Source of the DNA: Methylonatrum sp040877625
GTDB taxonomy: Bacteria > Pseudomonadota > Gammaproteobacteria > Nitrococcales > Aquisalimonadaceae
Reading direction: 5' to 3'
NCBI GenBank assembly: GCA_040877625.1
Contig: JBBDNK010000001.1
Coordinates: forward strand, 1-64,000
Length of the DNA stretch: 64,000 nucleotides
Within the stretch, counting starts at the first letter, position 1. Every line of letters starts with the position of its first letter. The translations under genes and the position numbers were made by a program. Below the pieces are notes generated by a model. It worked only from the letters and a program-made list of their open reading frames with translations. It ran no database searches and had not been told where the DNA came from. Below are positions 33,733-43,109 of this stretch, piece by piece.

Positions 33733-35310
33733 TCATTCCCACTCTATGGTCGCCGGAGGTTTACCGGAAATGTCATACACCACGCGCGATACGCCTGCTA
33801 TCTCATTAATGATACGCCTGGAAACCAGGTCCAGAAAATCGTATGGCAGTTGCGCCCAGCGCGCCGTCATGAAATCGATGGTTTCTACCGCCCTGAGGGC
33901 GATCACGTACGCGTAGCGGCGGCCGTCGCCAGTTACACCGACGGATTTCACCGGCAGAAACACGGCGAACGCCTGGCTGACCTTGTCGTACAGATTATGC
34001 CGCCGCAACTCCTCAATAAATACGGCATCCGCCATACGCAGAATGTCGGCAAAATCCTTTCTGACTTCACCAAGGATGCGCACGCCCAGCCCCGGCCCCG
34101 GGAACGGGTGACGCATGACCATATCCGACGGCAGTCCCAGTTCCAGGCCGATTTGCCTGACCTCATCCTTGAACAGCTCGCGCAAGGGCTCCACCAGCTT
34201 CATCTTCATGGCCTCCGGCAAGCCGCCCACGTTGTGGTGGGACTTGATCACATGCGCCTTGCCGGTGGCTGCCCCGGCGGACTCGATCACGTCCGGGTAG
34301 ATCGTTCCCTGGGCGAGCCAATCCACACCCTGGAGCTTGCCCGCTTCCTCATCGAAGACATCGATGAACAGGCCGCCGATAACCTTGCGTTTGGCCTCCG
34401 GATCCTCCACACCGGCGAGCTCGGAGAGAAAGCGGTCTTCGGCGTCCACACGAATCACGCGCACGCCCATATGCCTGGCAAAGGTGGCCATCACCTGATC
34501 ACCCTCGTCCTTGCGTAACAGGCCGTTGTCCACGAACACGCAAGTCAGCTGGTCACCAATGGCCCGGTGCAACAATGCGGCAACCACGGAGGAATCCACG
34601 CCCCCGGAAAGGCCCAGCAGCACACGGCCGTCACCGACCTGCTCTCTGACCCGGCTGATGCTGTCCTCGATGATGTTGCCGGGCGTCCAGTCCGTGCCGC
34701 AGCCGCAGATCTCATGCACGAACCGCGACAGAATGCGGGCACCCTGCGTCGTGTGAGTTACCTCGGGATGAAACTGCAGACCGTACCAGCCGCGATCGTC
34801 GTCGCCGATGCCGGCGATGGGTGCGGAATCGGTACTGGCGATAACCTTGAAACCTTCCGGCAACGTGCTTACCCGGTCACCGTGGCTCATCCAGACATCA
34901 AGCAGACCGTAGCCCTCCGGCGTGGTGTGGTCCTCGATGGCCCGGAGCAGACGGGAATGTCCACGGGCACGGATACTGGCGTAGCCGAATTCCTTGCGTT
35001 CGGAACCTTCCACCGCACCACCGAGTTGGGCGGCCATGGCCTGCATTCCGTAGCAGATTCCCAGCAGGGGCACGCCGAGCTCGAACACCGCCGCGGGCAC
35101 GCGCGGCGTCTCACCGAAGGTGACGGATTCCGGCCCGCCGGACAGTATCACGCCGCTGGGAGCGAATGCGCGTATCGCCGGGTCATCCACGTCGCAGGCA
35201 TAGATTTCACAATAGACTCCCGCTTCGCGAATGCGGCGGGCAATAAGCTGGGTGTATTGGGAACCGAAATCCAGAATCAGGATACGGTGAGCGTGAATGT
35301 CCTGGGCCAT
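33733..35310 (-). CDS. guaA: GMP synthase (glutamine-hydrolysing)
   Basis: A 525-residue enzyme that aminates XMP to GMP using glutamine and ATP. The glutamine amidotransferase domain is N-terminal (about 1-200), with nucleophile Cys in GICYGMQAMA and the His/Glu pair in QFHPEVTHT. The ATP-pyrophosphatase loop is GLSGGVDSS, and the C-terminal dimer domain ends DISGKPPATIEWE. It follows guaB after 86 bases, the normal guaBA order. Confidence 0.96.
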   Translation of the reverse strand: MAQDIHAHRILILDFGSQYTQLIARRIREAGVYCEIYACDVDDPAIRAFAPSGVILSGGPESVTFGETPRVPAAVFELGVPLLGICYGMQAMAAQLGGAVEGSERKEFGYASIRARGHSRLLRAIEDHTTPEGYGLLDVWMSHGDRVSTLPEGFKVIASTDSAPIAGIGDDDRGWYGLQFHPEVTHTTQGARILSRFVHEICGCGTDWTPGNIIEDSISRVREQVGDGRVLLGLSGGVDSSVVAALLHRAIGDQLTCVFVDNGLLRKDEGDQVMATFARHMGVRVIRVDAEDRFLSELAGVEDPEAKRKVIGGLFIDVFDEEAGKLQGVDWLAQGTIYPDVIESAGAATGKAHVIKSHHNVGGLPEAMKMKLVEPLRELFKDEVRQIGLELGLPSDMVMRHPFPGPGLGVRILGEVRKDFADILRMADAVFIEELRRHNLYDKVSQAFAVFLPVKSVGVTGDGRRYAYVIALRAVETIDFMTARWAQLPYDFLDLVSRRIINEIAGVSRVVYDISGKPPATIEWE

Positions 35311-35396
35311 GGGCTGTTCCGTCGCTGCTCTGGGAATGAAATGTGACTGCCCGAAAAAAAGCCGGAGCCGGTGAGCCCCGCCTTCGAATAGAGGTC

Positions 35397-36857
35397 TCAG
35401 TCGGTGCGGTAGTTCGGCGCTTCCTTGGTAATCGTCACGTCGTGCACGTGGCTTTCGCGAACTCCGGCGTTGGTGATGCGCACGAACTCCGGCCGCGTCC
35501 GCATCTCCTCGATATCCTTGCAGCCCACATAGCCCATGCTGGCCCGCAGCCCGCCCAGCAACTGGTGAATGATGGCAACCAGGCTGCCCTTGTAAGGTAC
35601 GCGCCCTTCGATGCCTTCCGGTACCAGCTTTTCCACGTCCTCGACCGCGTCCTGGAAATAACGGTCGCTGGACCCCTGGGCCATGGCACCCAGCGAACCC
35701 ATGCCACGATAGGACTTGTAGGAACGGCCCTGAAATAGCTCCACTTCACCGGGGGCCTCCTCGGTACCCGCGAACATGCCGCCGATCATCACTGTACTGG
35801 CACCAGCCACGATGGCCTTGGAGAGATCACCGGAGTAGCGGATGCCGCCGTCGGCAATGAGCGGCACTCCGGTGCCGGCCAGAGCCGCGGCCACGTTGGC
35901 CACCGCGGAGATCTGGGGCACGCCGACGCCGGCCACAATCCGGGTTGTACAGATCGACCCCGGGCCTATTCCCACCTTGACCGCATCGGCACCCGCCTCC
36001 ACCAGCGCCAGCGCCGCGGCGCCGGTGGCGATATTGCCGCCCACCACCTGCAAGTCGGGATAGTGCTGTTTAATCCACCGCACGCGCTCCAGCACCCCGC
36101 GCGAATGCCCGTGCGCGGTATCCACCACCACAACGTCCACACCGGCACGGTGCAGCGCTTCGACCCGTAGTTCGGTATCACCCCCGGTACCGACAGCGGC
36201 ACCCACTCGCAGGCGGCCGTGCTCATCCTTGCATGCGTTGGGGTAGTCCTTGGCCTTCTGAATATCCTTGACCGTGATCAAGCCGCGAAGTTGAAAATCA
36301 TCGTTCACCACCAGCACCTTTTCGATACGATGCCGGTGCAGCAGTGACTGGATCTCCTCGCGGCTCGCGCCTTCGCGAACGGTAACCAGTCGCCCCTTGT
36401 CGGTCATCGCCTCCCGCACCGGTGAGTCCATGCGCGTCTCGAAGCGCAGGTCGCGGCTGGTGACAATACCCACCAGCTCCTCGCCGTCCACCACGGGCAC
36501 GCCGGAGATTGCATGGGCATGGGTGATCTCCAGCACCTCGCGGATGCTGGTATCCGGAGATACGGTAATCGGTTCCTTGATGACACCGCTTTCGAATTTC
36601 TTCACCCGCCGCACATGACCGGCCTGTTGCTCCACACTCATGTTCTTGTGGACAATGCCGATGCCACCCTGCTCGGCGAGCGTGATCGCAGACCGCGCTT
36701 CTGTCACCGTATCCATGGCAGCCGAGACCAGGGGAATATTGACGCGAATCTCACGGGTCAGTCGTGAAGAAAGCTGCACATCTCTGGGCAGCACATTGGA
36801 ATAGGCGGGAAGCAGCAGAACGTCGTCGAATGTAAGGGCTTCCTGAGCAATACGCAT
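35397..36857 (-). CDS. guaB: Inosine-5'-monophosphate dehydrogenase
   Basis: A 486-residue enzyme oxidising IMP to XMP with NAD, the first committed step to GMP. It has the TIM barrel with two inserted CBS domains (about 95-205; RDLRFETRMDSPVREAMT), the catalytic Cys loop GIGPGSICTTRIVAG and the IMP-binding segment SYKSYRGMGSLGAM. The length is that of the bacterial enzyme. It is the first gene of the minus-strand guaBA-unknown-tadA group and is divergent from xseA, as in many gammaproteobacteria. Confidence 0.96.
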   Translation of the reverse strand: MRIAQEALTFDDVLLLPAYSNVLPRDVQLSSRLTREIRVNIPLVSAAMDTVTEARSAITLAEQGGIGIVHKNMSVEQQAGHVRRVKKFESGVIKEPITVSPDTSIREVLEITHAHAISGVPVVDGEELVGIVTSRDLRFETRMDSPVREAMTDKGRLVTVREGASREEIQSLLHRHRIEKVLVVNDDFQLRGLITVKDIQKAKDYPNACKDEHGRLRVGAAVGTGGDTELRVEALHRAGVDVVVVDTAHGHSRGVLERVRWIKQHYPDLQVVGGNIATGAAALALVEAGADAVKVGIGPGSICTTRIVAGVGVPQISAVANVAAALAGTGVPLIADGGIRYSGDLSKAIVAGASTVMIGGMFAGTEEAPGEVELFQGRSYKSYRGMGSLGAMAQGSSDRYFQDAVEDVEKLVPEGIEGRVPYKGSLVAIIHQLLGGLRASMGYVGCKDIEEMRTRPEFVRITNAGVRESHVHDVTITKEAPNYRTD

Positions 36858-36914
36858 AGACGGGGCACCTTGCTTGGCCGGTCAGTGAAACAGGACCGCC
36901 CTGGACTGGAGATA

Positions 36915-36950
36915 GCCGGACATTATATGGAGAATCCCCATGCAGGGTAA
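36915..36950 (-). promoter_or_regulatory. Likely guaB promoter
   Basis: On the minus strand a perfect TATAAT (plus-strand 36922-36927) lies about 65 bases before the guaB start, with TTACCC 17 bases further upstream as a poor -35. The perfect -10 and correct position support it. Confidence 0.5.
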
Positions 36951-37046
36951 ACCCGGATATCGCCGTCATGAAGACGAACACCCACAAAACCGCTTTTGAA
37001 CTCCGCGAGTTGAGGTACGCCATCGAACGCCTGCTATGATGCCGCC

Positions 37047-38417
37047 ATGCATACCCATACCAAGGAAGCCGACATTGCGACGTCCCGCGTCGTACTCAGC
37101 GTCTCGCAGCTCAACCGGGAGGTGCGCGGCATGCTGGAATCAGGGCTGCCGCTGCTCTGGGTGGAGGGCGAGATATCCAATCTCGCCCGGCCGGCATCGG
37201 GACACATCTATTTCACACTCAAGGACAGTAAGGCCCAAATCCGTTGCGCGCTGTTCAAGGCCCGCGGCCGATTGTTGTCGTTCCGTCCCGAGAACGGCAC
37301 GCAGGTACTGGTCCGCGGCCGGGTCAGCCTTTACGAACCGCGCGGCGATTACCAACTCATCGCCGAGAGCATGGAGCAAGGCGGCGATGGCGCACTGCGC
37401 CGGCAGTTCGAGGTACTCAAGGCACGTCTGGGCGACGAGGGCCTGTTCGACCCGGAACGCAAACAGCCACTGCCGACCATGCCCCGACGCATCGGCGTCA
37501 TTACCTCACCCAGTGGCGCGGCGATCCGGGACGTCCTGCATGTAATGAAACGGCGGTTCCCCGGTATTGCCGTACTGATCTACCCGGTCCCGGTCCAGGG
37601 CAAGGACGCCGCAAAGGACATTGCAGCCATGATCGGCTTCGCCGCCGAACGTGCCGAGGTGGATGCGCTGCTACTGACGCGGGGCGGCGGTTCCCTGGAA
37701 GATCTCCAGCCTTTCAATGAAGAAATCGTGGCCCGGGCCATCTCCGCTTGCCGGCTGCCGCTGGTCAGCGCGATTGGCCATGAGATCGACTTCACCATCG
37801 CCGATTTCGTCGCCGATCAGCGCGCGCCGACGCCCTCCGCCGCAGCGGAGCTGCTTAGCCCCGATGGCATTGAATGGCTGGCCCGTTTCCAGCGCTCCGC
37901 TACCCGCCTGACGCGGCTGGTGGCGGACCGACTACAGCGACTGCAGGTCCGGCTGCTGCAGGCGCACGGACGGCTGGGAAGGCAGCATCCTGGCCGCCGC
38001 ATCAGGGACCACGCGCAACGACTGGATGAGCTGGACCTTCGTCTGCGCAATACCTGGCGTATCACCTCGCGTAACGCCGATCTCGCCCTTGCGCAGCTTC
38101 GCCGCCGCCTGGCGGCCCGCGATCCTCGCCAACGTATCCACCAGGACAGCACCCGCTGTCGGTCACTGCATCAGCGCCTACTCGCCGCGCAACGCCGGGA
38201 GCTGGCCCGCCATCGCCATGCCCTCGGCAGTCTGGCCCGGAACCTGGAGACAGTCAGCCCGCTGGCAACCGTCTCTCGGGGCTACGCGATCGTTCAGACG
38301 CCGGACGGGCGCGTGCTGCGGCGGGCAGACAGCGTCCTCATCGGGGATACAGTGACCGCCCGCCTGGCTAGCGGACGATTAAGCTGCCGTGTCGAGCGTG
38401 TCGAACCGGAGACCTGA
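37047..38417 (+). CDS. xseA: Exodeoxyribonuclease VII large subunit
   Basis: A 456-residue nuclease subunit degrading single-stranded DNA with XseB. An N-terminal OB-fold domain (about 10-110; LPLLWVEGEISNLARPASGH) is followed by the catalytic domain (PRRIGVITSPSGAAIRDV; LLTRGGGSLEDLQPFNEE; SAIGHEIDFTIADFVAD), a coiled-coil region rich in Arg and Gln, and a C-terminal segment (VSRGYAIVQTPDG). It is divergent from guaB. The peptidase gene starts two bases after the stop. Confidence 0.95.
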   Translation: MHTHTKEADIATSRVVLSVSQLNREVRGMLESGLPLLWVEGEISNLARPASGHIYFTLKDSKAQIRCALFKARGRLLSFRPENGTQVLVRGRVSLYEPRGDYQLIAESMEQGGDGALRRQFEVLKARLGDEGLFDPERKQPLPTMPRRIGVITSPSGAAIRDVLHVMKRRFPGIAVLIYPVPVQGKDAAKDIAAMIGFAAERAEVDALLLTRGGGSLEDLQPFNEEIVARAISACRLPLVSAIGHEIDFTIADFVADQRAPTPSAAAELLSPDGIEWLARFQRSATRLTRLVADRLQRLQVRLLQAHGRLGRQHPGRRIRDHAQRLDELDLRLRNTWRITSRNADLALAQLRRRLAARDPRQRIHQDSTRCRSLHQRLLAAQRRELARHRHALGSLARNLETVSPLATVSRGYAIVQTPDGRVLRRADSVLIGDTVTARLASGRLSCRVERVEPET

Positions 38418-38419
38418 TC

Positions 38420-39235
38420 ATGCGATTTCTGCTCCTTCTGATCGGCCTGGTCCTGACCCTGCCCGTGCAAGCGGACTGGGTGCCGAAACACCGCCCTGTT
38501 CCGGGCGGCGTTGCCGTCATCGACCTGGGCAGTGCCAGCGAAAAGCGCCCGCGGCAGATTACCTATAACGACCGTCCGGTGATGCTGCGCGTGAGTAACG
38601 ACCGTTGGAAAGCACTGGTCGGGCTGGCGCTGGATGCAGACGTGGGCGGCCATCACATCATGGCCGACGGTCGCCGCCTGGCTTTTCAGGTACAGCACCA
38701 GGGCTACGATGAACAGCACATCACCCTGCGCAATGAGCGGCATGTCAACCCGAACCAGGAGGACCTGGATCGCATCGGTCGCGAACTGCAACGTATTCGC
38801 GCGGCGCTGGCTACCTGGAGCCATTCCGAGCCGGACTCGCTGAGAATGCCGTTACCGGTCGAAGGACGCTTCAGCAGTCCCTTCGGCCTGCAACGGTTCT
38901 TCAACGATCAGCCCCGGCGTCCTCACAACGGGCTGGACATTGCCAACGACACCGGCACACCAATTCAATCACCGGCAACGGCTACTGTTGTCGATGCCGG
39001 GGATTTCTTCTTCAACGGCAAGACTGTCTTCCTGGACCATGGACAGGGCCTGATAACCATGTACTGCCATATGGACCGCATCGATGTAGCACCCGGGGAC
39101 ACCGTCATTCTCGGCCAGAGCCTCGGCACCGTCGGCGCCACCGGCAGAGTCACCGGGCCGCACCTGCACTGGAGTGTGTTCCTCAATGGCAATGCTATTG
39201 ATCCGGCATTGTTCCTCGCCGAGGGCGACGCCTGA
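38420..39235 (+). CDS. M23-family peptidoglycan endopeptidase
   Basis: A 271-residue exported protein with a signal peptide (cleavage near VQADW), a small N-terminal beta domain (about 25-105) and a LytM/M23 metallopeptidase domain (about 145-265). Zinc ligands are His169 and Asp173 in HNGLDIA and His250 in GPHLHW, with His248 as catalytic partner. All active-site residues are present, so it is probably an active cell-wall hydrolase and not an EnvC/NlpD-type activator. It follows xseA by two bases, which suggests co-transcription. Confidence 0.9.
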   Translation: MRFLLLLIGLVLTLPVQADWVPKHRPVPGGVAVIDLGSASEKRPRQITYNDRPVMLRVSNDRWKALVGLALDADVGGHHIMADGRRLAFQVQHQGYDEQHITLRNERHVNPNQEDLDRIGRELQRIRAALATWSHSEPDSLRMPLPVEGRFSSPFGLQRFFNDQPRRPHNGLDIANDTGTPIQSPATATVVDAGDFFFNGKTVFLDHGQGLITMYCHMDRIDVAPGDTVILGQSLGTVGATGRVTGPHLHWSVFLNGNAIDPALFLAEGDA

Positions 39236-39374
39236 AAACCCTCGCACCTTCAGTAACATCTGGTGTATTCCCACCGCCGCGAATCCGTTGTATATAGGAA
39301 CCGCCGGGTCATTGCGCGCGCGCGCTCAAGGATGACACGGCCGGCCCGGGCTTCGCAGTATTCAGGCACCGGTC

Positions 39375-39584
39375 ATGGGACTTGAACAAGAGGATCCGCA
39401 CCTGTACGAGGACGACGATATCGAAGATCTGGGCGATCTGATCGATGATGAACCTGTACCCACCCGGCGCAGCGGCGTCAAGGCCGGCGGTCGCAATTAC
39501 CGACGTTCCATCGAGGAACTTCACGAGGAGCGCCGGCTGCGTCGCATGCTGAGCGAACTGGACCAGGAATTCCCGGACTTGTGA
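39375..39584 (+). CDS. Small PA3496-like protein (69 aa)
   Basis: A short, highly charged protein with an acidic N-terminal half (EDDDIEDLGDLIDDE) and a basic C-terminal segment RRSIEELHEERRLRRMLSEL that matches the family named after P. aeruginosa PA3496. Function is not established; a link to the cell envelope has been suggested for the family. Upstream there is a TATATAG sequence (about 39291) that could be a -10, and a (GC)n tract at about 39315-39326. A strong palindromic terminator follows the stop. Confidence 0.7.
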   Translation: MGLEQEDPHLYEDDDIEDLGDLIDDEPVPTRRSGVKAGGRNYRRSIEELHEERRLRRMLSELDQEFPDL

Positions 39585-39585
39585 A

Positions 39586-39617
39586 CATACAACGGGGTCC
39601 ATGGACCCCGTTGTATG
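39586..39617. terminator. Bidirectional palindromic terminator
   Basis: A 32-base perfect palindrome, CATACAACGGGGTCCA and its complement. It lies directly between the convergent PA3496-like gene and the glutathionyl-hydroquinone reductase gene and serves both. Confidence 0.7.
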
Positions 39618-39641
39618 GCATTCCCAGGCGGTTGACATCGG

Positions 39642-40607
39642 TCAATCGCCGAAGCGCCCTCTGTCATGCGAAGCATTGAAGTCAATCCGCGGCATCCGCG
39701 CGATTATCCGTGTCGGATTGATGAATGGATGGCTCACATAATAATGCTGACGGATCTGGTCCAGATTGGTGGTATCGCCAAATCCGGGGCGCTGATAGAG
39801 GTCTTTCAGATAATTCCATAGGTTTGGGTAGTCGACAATGCGCCGCTCCGAGCATTTGAAATGCACCGCATAGACTGCATCGAAACGCACAAGCGTGGTG
39901 TACAGACAGATATCCGCCTCGGTAAGACGATCACCACAAAGGAAGCGCCGCTCGCCAAGCACCCCATTCCAGTGATCCAGGCCTTCAAAGAGCGCGTCCG
40001 CTGCCTCATCGTAAGCATCCTGGCTTTGTGCGAACCCGCATTTGTAAACACCATTGTTGATCGGTTCGTAAATTGCATCGATGGTCTTTTCTATCGAATC
40101 CAGCAAGGTGCCCGGAGCGTAATCGGTGGTATCGGTGGCAATGCTGTTCCAGTCGTGGTCCAGCATGCGCAGGATATCCCTGGACTCGTTATTGACGATG
40201 GTCTGCTCACGCACATCCCATAATACCGGCACCGTTACGCGGCCGGTAAACCGCGGATCAGCAGCTGTATAGACTTCTCGCAGATAACGCGCATTGCGTA
40301 TTGGGTCCGGCGTACTGCCCGGATAACTGCCGAACTCCCAGCCGTCATCAAGCATGTGCGGATGCACCACGACCACCCCGATTGCCGCCTCGAGGCCCTT
40401 GAGCCGACGCATGATCAGGGTGCGATGGGCCCACGGACAGGCAAGGGATACATACAGGTAATAACGTCCCGCCTCCGGCGCAAATCGTGCGTCCGACCGG
40501 TCCTCAACCCGGTCACGATACCTGGATTGCTGACGGATGAACCTGCCCTTGTCATCAGGTTCATACCCTTCCGCGTACCAGACGCCTTCCACCAACCTAC
40601 CACCCAT
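39642..40607 (-). CDS. Glutathionyl-hydroquinone reductase (YqjG-type GST)
   Basis: A 321-residue member of the xi-class glutathione transferases, which reduce glutathionyl-hydroquinones and related conjugates. The catalytic cysteine is Cys57 in SLACPWAHRTL. The conserved segments VPVLWDVREQTIVNNES and GDRLTEADICLYTTLVRFD identify the family. The start at 40607 is chosen for its GGGAG eight bases upstream; the frame is open for another 20 codons. It is convergent with the PA3496-like gene. Confidence 0.9.
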   Translation of the reverse strand: MGGRLVEGVWYAEGYEPDDKGRFIRQQSRYRDRVEDRSDARFAPEAGRYYLYVSLACPWAHRTLIMRRLKGLEAAIGVVVVHPHMLDDGWEFGSYPGSTPDPIRNARYLREVYTAADPRFTGRVTVPVLWDVREQTIVNNESRDILRMLDHDWNSIATDTTDYAPGTLLDSIEKTIDAIYEPINNGVYKCGFAQSQDAYDEAADALFEGLDHWNGVLGERRFLCGDRLTEADICLYTTLVRFDAVYAVHFKCSERRIVDYPNLWNYLKDLYQRPGFGDTTNLDQIRQHYYVSHPFINPTRIIARMPRIDFNASHDRGRFGD

Positions 40608-40714
40608 ACCAAATCTCCCACGGCGGTCCACCGGTTCGGAACCCTGATCCGGCAGGCGACCACGCATTTAGTCCGATTTCGGACTTTAAAGCATGCAATG
40701 AAAGTATAAAGACA

Positions 40715-41131
40715 TCAAGGCTGGATCCGGGAACGACCCGGAGCGTTCTCCATGTCACCAAGCTGGAGATTGAGAGCGTGCACGGAAATGTGGATCTCTC
40801 GAACCGATAACCCCAGCGAGACCATTAACAGGAACAGGCTCAAGCCAAACACGACCTTGCCGACAGTCAGGAAGCCTGCAAAAAGCAGAAACATGCACAA
40901 CACGCAGAGAAACAGGCTCGCGGCTCCGACTTCCTGCATGGTGCGGATGAGATTCACGCGACGACGAAGATTGTCGATCTGTCCCTTGATAAGCGGGTCT
41001 GCCGCATCGCTATACCGAGCCTGCAGATCCCGTATCAGCGCGGCGAGCGCGAGAAATCGATTGGTATAGGCCAGCAACAGCAAGGATACGGTGGGAAACA
41101 GCAGGGCCGGCGTCGCAAGTGTCAGTTCCAT
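40715..41131 (-). CDS. DUF2721 membrane protein
   Basis: A 138-residue inner-membrane protein with three hydrophobic segments (about 7-25, 65-87, 90-110). The pattern LLAYTNRFLALAALIRDL and the following cytoplasmic helix RRRVNLIRTMQEVG are typical of DUF2721. Function is unknown. It lies between two minus-strand genes with about 100 bases on each side. Confidence 0.8.
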   Translation of the reverse strand: MELTLATPALLFPTVSLLLLAYTNRFLALAALIRDLQARYSDAADPLIKGQIDNLRRRVNLIRTMQEVGAASLFLCVLCMFLLFAGFLTVGKVVFGLSLFLLMVSLGLSVREIHISVHALNLQLGDMENAPGRSRIQP

Positions 41132-41222
41132 GGGACGCTACCTGAATCATAGCGGAAGAAGTTCAGCGCAAAGTAACGGGCACAGACATTACCAGTACCC
41201 GTTATGCCGGCAAGAGCGACGC

Positions 41223-41789
41223 TTATTGTTGCGGCTGCATCTGCTGCTGCACCTGCTCGAAGCGCGCAATCAGATCATCCGTCTCCGGATCCTCCGCGCG
41301 CATCGCATCCATCAGGTCTTCTTCAAAATCTTCCTGAGCATCAATGATGACCTGCTCCTGCATGGCCACCTGCTGCCCTTCCTGAAGTTCGGTCTGAATC
41401 TGCTGTGCCTCCTGGAGCAACTCCTGGCGACGCTCATCGGCGGTTGCTTCATTGCGCATCTCGCCCTGAATCTCCCGCAAACGGGCCAGACCGCCTTCCG
41501 GATCGTAACCGGCGTCAGCCATGGTACTGATAAACAGGGTCTCCAGCGCCTGAGCCTGCTCCTGCAGCTCGGGGTTGTTCTCGAAAGCCTGCTGCTGAAT
41601 TTGCGCCAGCCGCTGCTGTAACTGCTGCAGCTCCATCTGCGCGCCGTCGCCCTGCCCCTGCCCCTGCCCCTGCCCCGGTGCCGGTGCCGGTGCCTGTCCC
41701 TGCCCCATAGCTATCCCGCCAGAGACAAGCAATGCCGCCGTCAACACGGCCATGAGCGGGTATCTGATAAAGTTTACGACGTACATCAT
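41223..41789 (-). CDS. Exported Gln-rich coiled-coil protein
   Basis: A 188-residue protein with a signal peptide (MAVLTAALLVSGGIAMGQ), a short low-complexity stretch (APAPAPGQGQGQGQGDG) encoded by a hexanucleotide-like CCCTGC tandem repeat, and a long helical region rich in Gln and Glu that probably forms a coiled coil. I know no family for it. The GQ stretch could vary in length by slippage. A 39-base palindrome and a palindromic element lie upstream. Confidence 0.65.
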   Translation of the reverse strand: MMYVVNFIRYPLMAVLTAALLVSGGIAMGQGQAPAPAPGQGQGQGQGDGAQMELQQLQQRLAQIQQQAFENNPELQEQAQALETLFISTMADAGYDPEGGLARLREIQGEMRNEATADERRQELLQEAQQIQTELQEGQQVAMQEQVIIDAQEDFEEDLMDAMRAEDPETDDLIARFEQVQQQMQPQQ

Positions 41790-41869
41790 ATTGAGGGTTC
41801 TCCATAATACGGGCCGAAATTTCCCCCTACGACCCGGTAGCTTTCGGTTAGCCTGCTAACATAACAGCC

Positions 41870-41908
41870 AGTCTATAGCCTGTGTCAAATTGACACAGGC
41901 TATAGACT
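41870..41908. repeat. 39-base perfect palindrome
   Basis: AGTCTATAGCCTGTGTCAA, one central base, then its exact complement. It lies 80 bases upstream of the Gln-rich protein gene. There is no flanking T-run. It could be a DNA operator, a transcript hairpin or a mobile mini-element; the sequence does not match families 1 or 2. Confidence 0.8.
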
Positions 41909-41989
41909 CATCACCTGAAAGACCTCTACTGAGAGGATTTGTTCCAGCGCACGCTTGAAAAACCTTACATCCGGCGCCAATTTACCTGT

Positions 41990-42059
41990 CTAGGGAGCCT
42001 CTGATCTATTCCCATGGGGCTCTGCGGGGCCCCATGGGAATAGATCAGAGGCTCCCTAG
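41990..42059. repeat. Palindromic element family 1, minimal two-ended copy
   Basis: CTAG, GGAGCCTCTGATCTATTCCC then ATGGGGCTCTGCGGGGCCCC and the matching inverted end, then CTAG. The 62-base core (41994-42055) is a near-perfect hairpin made of the two terminal repeats with no interior. CTAG on both sides fits a 4-base target duplication. It lies between the Gln-rich protein gene and yadG. Confidence 0.85.
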
Positions 42060-42151
42060 TCATATCAAGTCTGGCACGGGACAACGGCCTGACCACCAGT
42101 CAGAATACGCTCCGGCATGATCCGATTACCGATGGAGAAGGCACGCTCCGA

Positions 42152-43099
42152 ATGAAGGCACTATCGTTGCAGAACCTGAAAAAGACTTATAAGGGGGGCG
42201 TGGTCGCACTCCGGAATATAAACCTTGATGTGGAGGAAGGCGATTTTTTCGGGCTGCTTGGCCCAAACGGAGCCGGCAAATCCACAGCCATCGGCATCGT
42301 CTGTTCTCTCGTTACCAGAACGGGCGGTCGCGCGGAGACCTTCGGCCATGATATCGAAGAGCAACCCTGGGAAGCAAAACGCCAGTTGGGGCTGGTCCCG
42401 CAGGAATTCAACTTCAACGGCTTCGAGACTGTCGAACAGATCGTCATGAACCAGGCCGGTTACTACGGCATCAGCCGCCGTCACGCCCGGCCACGTTGCG
42501 AACGCTATTTGCGCGAACTCGGGCTTTGGGAGAAGCGCAAAGCCGTATCCCGGACCCTGTCGGGTGGCATGAAACGGCGGCTGATGATCGTTCGGGCACT
42601 TATTCACGAACCACGGCTATTGATTCTTGACGAGCCCACCGCGGGCGTTGATATCGAGCTGCGGCGCTCCATGTGGCGTTTTCTGGAGAAAATCAATCGC
42701 GATGACGGCGTGACCATCATTCTGACGACTCACTACCTTGAAGAAGCCGAGAGCCTCTGCCGCAACATCGCCATCATTGACGACGGCCAGATCATCGAGA
42801 ACACCGATATGCAGTCGCTGCTGTCGCGCCTCAGCGTGCAGACCTTCATTCTGGATCTAAGCACCACGGTGGATCGGATGCCGGAAATCCCGGGATACGC
42901 GTTGATCCGCCTGTCCGATACGCGTATTGAAGTGGAAGTTCACCGGCATCAGTCGCTAACCGAACTGTTCGCGCAACTTGCCCAGGCCGGTTTGCACATT
43001 GTCGGCATGAAGAACAAGGCCAACCGCCTGGAAGAACTGTTTCTCCGAATTCTCGACAGAAACGCGCCCAAGCTCGCGACCACCGCCGTCGAGGCTTAA
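42152..43099 (+). CDS. yadG: ABC transporter ATP-binding protein (YadG type)
   Basis: A 315-residue ATPase of the ABC-2 export group. Walker A is GPNGAGKST, the signature is LSGGMKRRLMIVRAL, Walker B is LLILDEPTAGVDIE, and the switch region is ILTTHYLEEAE. The C-terminal extension of about 90 residues (QTFILDLSTT onward) is as in YadG. It has a good ribosome-binding site (GGAGAAGG) and is followed after 10 bases by its permease. The substrate is unknown. Confidence 0.88.
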   Translation: MKALSLQNLKKTYKGGVVALRNINLDVEEGDFFGLLGPNGAGKSTAIGIVCSLVTRTGGRAETFGHDIEEQPWEAKRQLGLVPQEFNFNGFETVEQIVMNQAGYYGISRRHARPRCERYLRELGLWEKRKAVSRTLSGGMKRRLMIVRALIHEPRLLILDEPTAGVDIELRRSMWRFLEKINRDDGVTIILTTHYLEEAESLCRNIAIIDDGQIIENTDMQSLLSRLSVQTFILDLSTTVDRMPEIPGYALIRLSDTRIEVEVHRHQSLTELFAQLAQAGLHIVGMKNKANRLEELFLRILDRNAPKLATTAVEA

Positions 43100-43109
43100 G
43101 GAGACGCTG

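Noticed and set aside
33613..34518. A 301-codon frame opposite guaA
   Set aside because: Antisense shadow of guaA without ribosome-binding site or family features.
25295..36900. The 16-base sequence CTGTTTCACTGACCGG occurs in the leaders of both pckA and guaB
   Set aside because: In a 64-kb window about one 16-base match between any two places is expected by chance, and no structure or regulator links the two.
39315..39326. (GC)n tract as a Z-DNA regulatory element
   Set aside because: Six dinucleotides in GC-rich DNA are not unusual, and nothing links the tract to control of the nearby small gene.
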